From contig NZ_JBHSDH010000013.1 of assembly GCF_042651485.1 (NCBI RefSeq), forward strand, positions 1,364,001 through 1,428,000: a stretch of DNA of 64,000 bases, in the 5' to 3' direction. The stretch is from Sphingorhabdus_B arenilitoris (GTDB lineage: Bacteria; Pseudomonadota; Alphaproteobacteria; Sphingomonadales; Sphingomonadaceae). Under the pieces are notes generated by a model. That model saw nothing but the letters and a program-made list of their open reading frames with translations, was not told the DNA's origin and searched no databases. A program made the translations under genes and the position numbers. This document shows, one piece after another, positions 59,276 to 64,000 of the stretch (position 1 is its first letter; each line of letters opens with the position of its first letter).

Positions 59276-60691
59276 TTAGTAACGACTGTCAAATGTAACG
59301 CTCAGCGTCGCCTTGCCATTGGCAGACACCGGCACTTTCCACTCCATTTTATCGGCAGAAACGCGGCTGCCTTCTTGGCTCTGCTGTATGACGCGGACAT
59401 CGCCCCACAGACCGGCCTGCGCCAAATCAACGGTGATATCCTTGGCGCTGGCATTGGTTAGATCATAACGCATTTTTGTGCGCCAACGGCGGCTGTTAAT
59501 CCGGGTGCGTTCTTCGACGACGGTTTTCACCTTCACGTCGAATGCCTCCCCTGTGCGGATCGACATGGAACTGCCCATGGGCGTATTTTCGATGATGCTT
59601 TCGCCAATGAACTGCGGATCGCCCCGCTTGTCTTTCATATAGACGCGCATGGTGCCTTGGGGCAGTTGATCACCCAATCCGCCGCCCTTGCCAGTGGTTG
59701 AAAATTTCAGCACCGACGCTGCACTGGCCGCTTCGTTCGTGGACAGCCAGCCATTGGTAAATTCATAGGTGCTTTTGGCCGGCGCGCGCTTCACATCCAG
59801 GAAGCTAACTTGTTTCTGCTGCGCATTGGCAATCGTTGTCCGCTCCGCCAAAGGATACAGATAATTGTCACCCAATCGTTCGCGGTCATTGCTTTCGGTT
59901 CCGGCCTCATCAATGGTACCAGTGGGCCAACTGTAGCCACCTCTAAAGCCGCCGCCATTGTTGGTGTTACCGGCGACGAGCAGCACGTTAGCCTCTTTGT
60001 AGCCGGTGCCTGTATTGTTGGTCAGCGTAACCCAACCTTGCACATCAATAGTCTGCGCGGCGTCGTCAAATAACGTGACATAATCGGCGCTCCAACCCAG
60101 ACCCGGCGTCAGATAGCTGAGCGTGGCGGGAACATTGCCGCCCTGCGCCTCCACCGTCACCGACAGCGTGGGCCGCGCCCGCATGTTCGGCGGCACTTTG
60201 TCAAATATCACGCGCACAGGCAAGCCATCGTCGCGCAGCACTTCTATCGTATCTCCAATTTGCAGGACGACGCCGCCATTGACCGCGAGGACCTTTGCCC
60301 GCACCCGCGTTTCCGCGCCGGTTGCAACATTAGTCCGTAACAATGTGACGGTTTGACCCACCGCCTTTTCCATCAATTTTGCCGGGGTCAGCAAATCATA
60401 ATCGAAATTTTGCTCCACAATGCCGATACCCGGGCCTGATAGGGTAACTGTCTCGGGGCGGATGACCGCCGATACATCCGGAAGCTCTTGTTTAGAACGG
60501 CCTTTAGGAAGGGATAGCTGCCTGACATCTTGGATCAGCGATTGGCCATTTTGATAGATGGTAACCGCAACATTGCCCTGCGCATTATCTTCGCCTGGAA
60601 CGGGAATATCACTGCTTTGCGCCAATAAGGGCAAAGAAGCCGCTCCCCCTATTCCCAACAGCAAACCGCGTAGCAAGAATATGCGCATCAT
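59276..60691 (-). CDS. DUF4139-domain secreted protein (copy 1)
   Basis: A 471-residue exported protein with signal peptide (LLRGLLLGIGGAASLPLLA). It has the same architecture as the downstream copy: QELPDVSAVIRPETVTLSGP, then VPATLSYLTPGLGWSADYVT and the closing NGKATLSVTFDSRY. The two are paralogues with low overall identity and form one operon. Function unknown. Two adjacent ATGs (60691 and 60688) are possible starts. Confidence 0.82.
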   Translation of the reverse strand: MMRIFLLRGLLLGIGGAASLPLLAQSSDIPVPGEDNAQGNVAVTIYQNGQSLIQDVRQLSLPKGRSKQELPDVSAVIRPETVTLSGPGIGIVEQNFDYDLLTPAKLMEKAVGQTVTLLRTNVATGAETRVRAKVLAVNGGVVLQIGDTIEVLRDDGLPVRVIFDKVPPNMRARPTLSVTVEAQGGNVPATLSYLTPGLGWSADYVTLFDDAAQTIDVQGWVTLTNNTGTGYKEANVLLVAGNTNNGGGFRGGYSWPTGTIDEAGTESNDRERLGDNYLYPLAERTTIANAQQKQVSFLDVKRAPAKSTYEFTNGWLSTNEAASAASVLKFSTTGKGGGLGDQLPQGTMRVYMKDKRGDPQFIGESIIENTPMGSSMSIRTGEAFDVKVKTVVEERTRINSRRWRTKMRYDLTNASAKDITVDLAQAGLWGDVRVIQQSQEGSRVSADKMEWKVPVSANGKATLSVTFDSRY

Positions 60692-60791
60692 CGTGTCTCC
60701 CCTTTGGATAGTTTCCAGAGGATGACTTATTTCGCGCTAGATTGCTACAAGCTTAATATAAATTTGCGAATTTTGGGATTGAGCCAATAAC

Positions 60792-61406
60792 CTATTCGGC
60801 TGCGTCCAAGGTTTCGTCCGCCGACTTGACACGCCGTGCACGCGGCTTCCGCGCTGGTTTTGCAGGTTTTTCTTCGTCATCAGACAGCGTTGAAATAGAC
60901 GGCGGCAGGACACTCACGTCCAATCCGCCCTCATCGCTATCCTGCCCGCGATCATCGTTTTTCGGCTTCCGCCGCCCGCGCGCCGGTTTATCGCTGACTT
61001 CACGAGGCTTGCGCTGCTCCTTCGGCGCTTCTTCCTCATCGCCCGCATCTTCATTGCCATCGTTCGAATCATGGCTGACTTCGTCTTGATCGTCATCATC
61101 GTCGCGCGGATTTTTCCGGCGCTGTTGATGTTCTTCCTGCTTTGCCTCCTGACGGAGACGGAAATCTGCCAATACCCGGAAATAATGATCGGCGAATTGA
61201 TGATAATATTCGGCATTTACGCGGTCGTCATTATGCTGCGCATCGCTGGCCAGTTTCTTGTATTTTTCAAGCATCTGAGCCGCATTACCGCGCGCACGAT
61301 TGTCGATCCGGTTTTGATGGTCAAAACCGCTGCGGTTGTTGTTATTTGACCTGTTATTATTATTGCGACCGCGACGCCGGTTATTCGATTGACGATTATT
61401 ATTCAT
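60792..61406 (-). CDS. DUF4167 domain protein, predicted RNA-associated
   Basis: The 204-residue protein begins with an Asn/Arg-rich tract (NNRRRGRNNNNRSNNNNRSG) followed by the DUF4167 core DHQNRIDNRARGNAAQMLEK and YYHQFADHYFRVL. A long charged tail with alternating acidic and Lys/Arg-Pro runs completes it. The family is restricted to alphaproteobacteria and located next to prmC as here. Its role is not known; RNA binding is suggested by composition only. Confidence 0.88.
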   Translation of the reverse strand: MNNNRQSNNRRRGRNNNNRSNNNNRSGFDHQNRIDNRARGNAAQMLEKYKKLASDAQHNDDRVNAEYYHQFADHYFRVLADFRLRQEAKQEEHQQRRKNPRDDDDDQDEVSHDSNDGNEDAGDEEEAPKEQRKPREVSDKPARGRRKPKNDDRGQDSDEGGLDVSVLPPSISTLSDDEEKPAKPARKPRARRVKSADETLDAAE

Positions 61407-61628
61407 CCGGGATTATCCACCCTCATATTGTTGTTTCATGATCGGCAAAATTCGCCCGCCCCTGCTTTTCCAATACCCATGAAGCTGTGCCTCGCGTTAA
61501 GGCCCCTTTGGCCTTGTCAATTCCATCTTTCGCTGGGGGCGGCTTTGTGCAAACACTTAAAAAGGAATAATGCACCAAAGCAATTTGTGCCTTAGCTGCT
61601 TGATCCGGCGATTCCAAGCAAAAAAATT

Positions 61629-62483
61629 TCATCCCGCCCTGGTGAGGGTTAATGCTCTTGGGTTTCCGGCAAGGTCATGCGTCAAAACCGCTTTGAAACC
61701 AGCGGCTTGTGCTATTTCTGACACAGATTGTGCTTGCGCAGCGCCAATCTCAAAAATGGCGGCGCCGTCCGGTGCCAATATACCGGCTATCTGCGGAATA
61801 ATGACCCGATAATCGTGCAGCCCATCATCGCCCGCAAACAATGCAGAGGCAGGCTCATAATCGCGCACCATCGGTGACAAATCGGCGTCATTTTCCACAT
61901 AGGGCGGATTGCATAAAATCAGATCAAACCGGCCGCCAAGCTGCTGCGTCCAGCCATCTTCATGCCAGCTGAGGCAGGATAGATGCAGCCGGTTTGCAAA
62001 GCCAGTATGATCGGCATTTTGCGACGCGATGGCGAGTGCCGCCGCGCTGGCGTCAATTGCGGTGCCCCGTGCCCGCGGAAATAAAGACAGTGCCGCCAAT
62101 ATCAGCGCGCCCGACCCCGTGCCTAGGTCCAATATTTCTGCTGGATGTTGTGTGCCGGCAAAATATTTTTCAGCGGCATCTATCAATGTTTCGCTATCGC
62201 TCCTGGGGATCAGAACATCGGACGTGACGCAAAGTGTCAGATCCCAAAAATGCTGGACCCCGGTGATATAAGCCACAGGTTCATGCGCCACCCTCCGCGC
62301 CAGCATTGCTTCAAATGATGCAGGAACGCGCAGATCCTGATGCCGCATCAGCATTTCATTCCGGTCCATACCCAGCGCATGGGCCAATAAAATTTCGGCG
62401 TCCAAACGCGCTGTATCGCTAACCAGCGATAGGTCGGTGGCGGCTTCTGCTAAGCGGGATATGATGGTTTTTTCGGTTATCAC
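61629..62483 (-). CDS. prmC: Peptide chain release factor N(5)-glutamine methyltransferase
   Basis: PrmC methylates the Gln of the GGQ motif in RF1 and RF2. The 284-residue enzyme has an N-terminal helical domain, the SAM motif ILDLGTGSGALILAALSLF and the catalytic NPPY in LILCNPPYVEN. GVQHFWDLTLCVTSDVLIPR precedes the SAM domain. The usual upstream prfA gene is not adjacent: the next gene upstream is a divergent fasciclin lipoprotein. Confidence 0.95.
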   Translation of the reverse strand: MITEKTIISRLAEAATDLSLVSDTARLDAEILLAHALGMDRNEMLMRHQDLRVPASFEAMLARRVAHEPVAYITGVQHFWDLTLCVTSDVLIPRSDSETLIDAAEKYFAGTQHPAEILDLGTGSGALILAALSLFPRARGTAIDASAAALAIASQNADHTGFANRLHLSCLSWHEDGWTQQLGGRFDLILCNPPYVENDADLSPMVRDYEPASALFAGDDGLHDYRVIIPQIAGILAPDGAAIFEIGAAQAQSVSEIAQAAGFKAVLTHDLAGNPRALTLTRAG

Positions 62484-62599
62484 GCGGCGTTTTTAGCTCG
62501 CTCGGACGCTCTTGTCTTGCGGCATATAAAAAATATTGCATCCATTATGCGCTCTCGTTCGTTGCTATAGTTGGTAGTAACCACAATAGGAGAAACACC

Positions 62600-63196
62600 A
62601 TGAAGAAATTTAACATTGCTTTGGTCACCGGGTTATCCGCATTAGCACTGTCCGCTTGTTCAGGATCCGAGACAGCCGCGCCGAGCGGGGATGACACAAC
62701 CACTGTCGAAGATATGCCAGTCGAGGGCGGTGATGCGATGCCTACCGCCGAAGAAAACATCGTTCAAATTGCGCAAGGCAATCCAGCGACTTCGACTTTG
62801 GTTGCCGCTGTCACCGCTGCCGGGCTGGGTGAAACTTTGTCAGGTACAGGTCCTTTCACGGTCTTTGCCCCCACAAATGATGCCTTTGGCAAAGTGGACA
62901 AAGCAACGCTCGACGGTTTGATGAAGCCCGAAAGCAAGGACGCGCTTGGCGGAATTTTGAAATATCACGTTGTGGCCGGAAATGTGATGGCAGCCGATGT
63001 GGTGAAGATGATCACTGATGGCGGCGGAAAGGCGATGATCAAAACGCTGAATGGCGAATTGACCGCAACAATGGACGGCGACAAGGTCGTCTTGACCGAC
63101 GCCAATGGCGGAAAATCGACTATCACTGGTACCGATATTAAGGCCAGCAATGGCGTAATCCACACCATTGACACCGTGGTAATGCCGAAAAGCTAA
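62600..63196 (+). CDS. Fasciclin-domain lipoprotein
   Basis: The 198-residue lipoprotein has a signal with lipobox ALALSAC, an acidic Thr/Glu-rich linker and one FAS1 domain. Box 1 reads TGPFTVFAPTNDAFGKV, then LKYHVVAGNVMAADVV, and box 2 is KASNGVIHTIDTVVMP. FAS1 domains support adhesion or surface interactions. ATG 62600 after AGGAGAA. Confidence 0.92.
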   Translation: MKKFNIALVTGLSALALSACSGSETAAPSGDDTTTVEDMPVEGGDAMPTAEENIVQIAQGNPATSTLVAAVTAAGLGETLSGTGPFTVFAPTNDAFGKVDKATLDGLMKPESKDALGGILKYHVVAGNVMAADVVKMITDGGGKAMIKTLNGELTATMDGDKVVLTDANGGKSTITGTDIKASNGVIHTIDTVVMPKS

Positions 63197-63207
63197 CATA
63201 GCCAACA

Positions 63208-63249
63208 CCCCTGCCCAGCGGTTCACAACGCTGGGCGGGGATAGTTTTT
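63208..63249 (+). terminator. Intrinsic terminator after the fasciclin gene
   Basis: The stem CCCCTGCCCAGCG / CGCTGGGCGGGG (one unpaired base) is followed by ATAGTTTTTA. Confidence 0.65.
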
Positions 63250-63970
63250 AATACATATGCTGACCGCCATTGATCGACATGGTCGAGCCTGTCACGAATG
63301 CTCCATTTTCGGATGCAAAAAATCCAACACCGCGGGCGATTTCGTCGGCTTGACCCAAGCGGCCCACCGGTATCTTTGCAATGATTTTTTCGAGCACCGC
63401 TTCGGGCACAGCCGCGACCATATCGGTATCAATGTAACCTGGCGCAATCGCGTTCACGGTGACACCATATTTCGCGCCTTCCTGAGCTAGCGCTTTGGTA
63501 AAACCGTGAATACCCGATTTTGCGGCGGCATAGTTGACCTGACCATATTGACCGGCCTGACCATTGATAGAACCGATATTGATAATCCGGCCCCATCCGC
63601 GTTCCCGCATTCCGGGAAAGCAAGCTTTTGCCATGTTAAAGCACCCGCCAAGATTGACCCGCATCACTTCATTCCAATCGTCAAAGCTCATCCGGTGTAA
63701 GGTGCCATCGCGGGTAATGCCGGCATTGTTGACGACAATGTCTACGTCACCCAAATCGGCAGCGACCTGAGCGCAACCTTCCATACAGGCGTCATAATCG
63801 CCAACATCCCATTTGTAGGTGGCTATTCCTGTCCGGTCGGCAAATTCCTGTGCCTTGGCATCATTGCCCGCGTAATTTGCCACAACCGTATGACCCATTT
63901 TTTTGAGCCGTAAACTGATCGCCTCGCCAATACCCCGGGTGCCGCCGGTTACAATTGCCACTCTGCCCAT
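63248..63970 (-). CDS. phaB: Acetoacetyl-CoA reductase (PhaB)
   Basis: This NADPH-dependent short-chain dehydrogenase reduces acetoacetyl-CoA to (R)-3-hydroxybutyryl-CoA for polyhydroxyalkanoate synthesis. The 240-residue product has the cofactor motif TGGTRGIGEA, NNAGITRDGTLHRM, the catalytic Ser in INIGSINGQAGQYGQ with Tyr and Lys in VNYAAAKSG. The end SINGGQHMY is characteristic of PhaB rather than FabG. No phaA or phaC is in the window. Confidence 0.9.
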   Translation of the reverse strand: MGRVAIVTGGTRGIGEAISLRLKKMGHTVVANYAGNDAKAQEFADRTGIATYKWDVGDYDACMEGCAQVAADLGDVDIVVNNAGITRDGTLHRMSFDDWNEVMRVNLGGCFNMAKACFPGMRERGWGRIINIGSINGQAGQYGQVNYAAAKSGIHGFTKALAQEGAKYGVTVNAIAPGYIDTDMVAAVPEAVLEKIIAKIPVGRLGQADEIARGVGFFASENGAFVTGSTMSINGGQHMY

Positions 63971-64000
63971 GATGATGCTCTCTCCTGAAAAACTGATATT

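Noticed and set aside
1..64000. CRISPR arrays, prophage genes, complete transposases
   Set aside because: No regularly spaced repeats, no phage structural or integrase genes and no transposase motifs were seen on either strand.

Overview
This window looks like chromosomal DNA from an alphaproteobacterium of the order Sphingomonadales, close to Sphingopyxis, Sphingorhabdus or Novosphingobium. The evidence is gene order and protein style. There is a Tim44-like/MltA pair divergent from secB-murJ-trpS, a dnaA-rpsT-mutM-ubiE-ubiB block, a receiver-only CpdR, rpsU next to a membrane FKBP, DUF4167 next to prmC, and a PhaB-type reductase. No ribosomal RNA, CRISPR array, prophage or complete insertion sequence is visible.

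Layout. 1-6.2 kb: cell-envelope and secretion housekeeping (mltA partial, Tim44-like, secB, murJ, trpS, a DUF4136 lipoprotein). 6.2-13.9 kb: a zinc-ribbon/SH3 membrane protein, dnaA, rpsT, mutM, ubiE, ubiB and the N-degron enzyme bpt. 13.9-25.2 kb: ilvA, a beta-hydroxyacid dehydrogenase overlapping a secreted amidohydrolase, two duplicated secreted proteins, an RhlE-type helicase, a FAD-linked dehydrogenase, SapC and cytochrome b561. 25.4-29.4 kb: a candidate small RNA, hutG, cpdR, tRNA-Val(GAC), a thioesterase and a cytochrome P450 behind a perfect palindrome. 29.5-38.3 kb: a Gly/His-rich lipoprotein, a tightly packed run (HIG1 protein, cobalamin adenosyltransferase, egtB, egtD), gluQ, an HNH protein, a lipoprotein metalloprotease pair and an orphan 2Fe-2S subunit. 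38.4-45.5 kb: rpsU with a terminator-bearing leader, FKBP, a GFA protein, class I fumarase and nrdAB.

45.5-49.9 kb is the accessory part. A Panacea-domain (SocA-like) antitoxin candidate and an unrecognised partner gene start 4 bases after nrdB and are visibly AT-richer than their surroundings. They are followed by a type II restriction-modification pair of the NgoMIV type (predicted GCCGGC specificity), bracketed by oppositely oriented copies of one short repeat. Next comes a TetR repressor with two 16-bp palindromic operators, divergent from two small membrane proteins, one resembling hydroxylaminobenzene mutase.

50.5-64 kb returns to ordinary chromosome: thioesterase, acyl-CoA dehydrogenase, MFS transporter, LMW tyrosine phosphatase, a 270-bp inverted-repeat element, Bax-inhibitor-like protein, CBS protein, YciA-type thioesterase, tandem DUF4139 proteins, DUF4167, prmC, a fasciclin lipoprotein and phaB.

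Most notable observations: (1) an 18-bp palindrome present exactly in front of both the P450 (29368) and the acyl-CoA dehydrogenase (52285), implying a shared unlinked regulator; (2) a structured small-RNA candidate at 25436-25541 with a CCUCCC-rich loop; (3) the Panacea module with an unassigned partner; (4) a likely attenuator or small RNA before rpsU; (5) the 270-bp MITE-like element whose edge supplies the stop codon of the phosphatase gene. All assignments come from reading the sequence; no database search was run.
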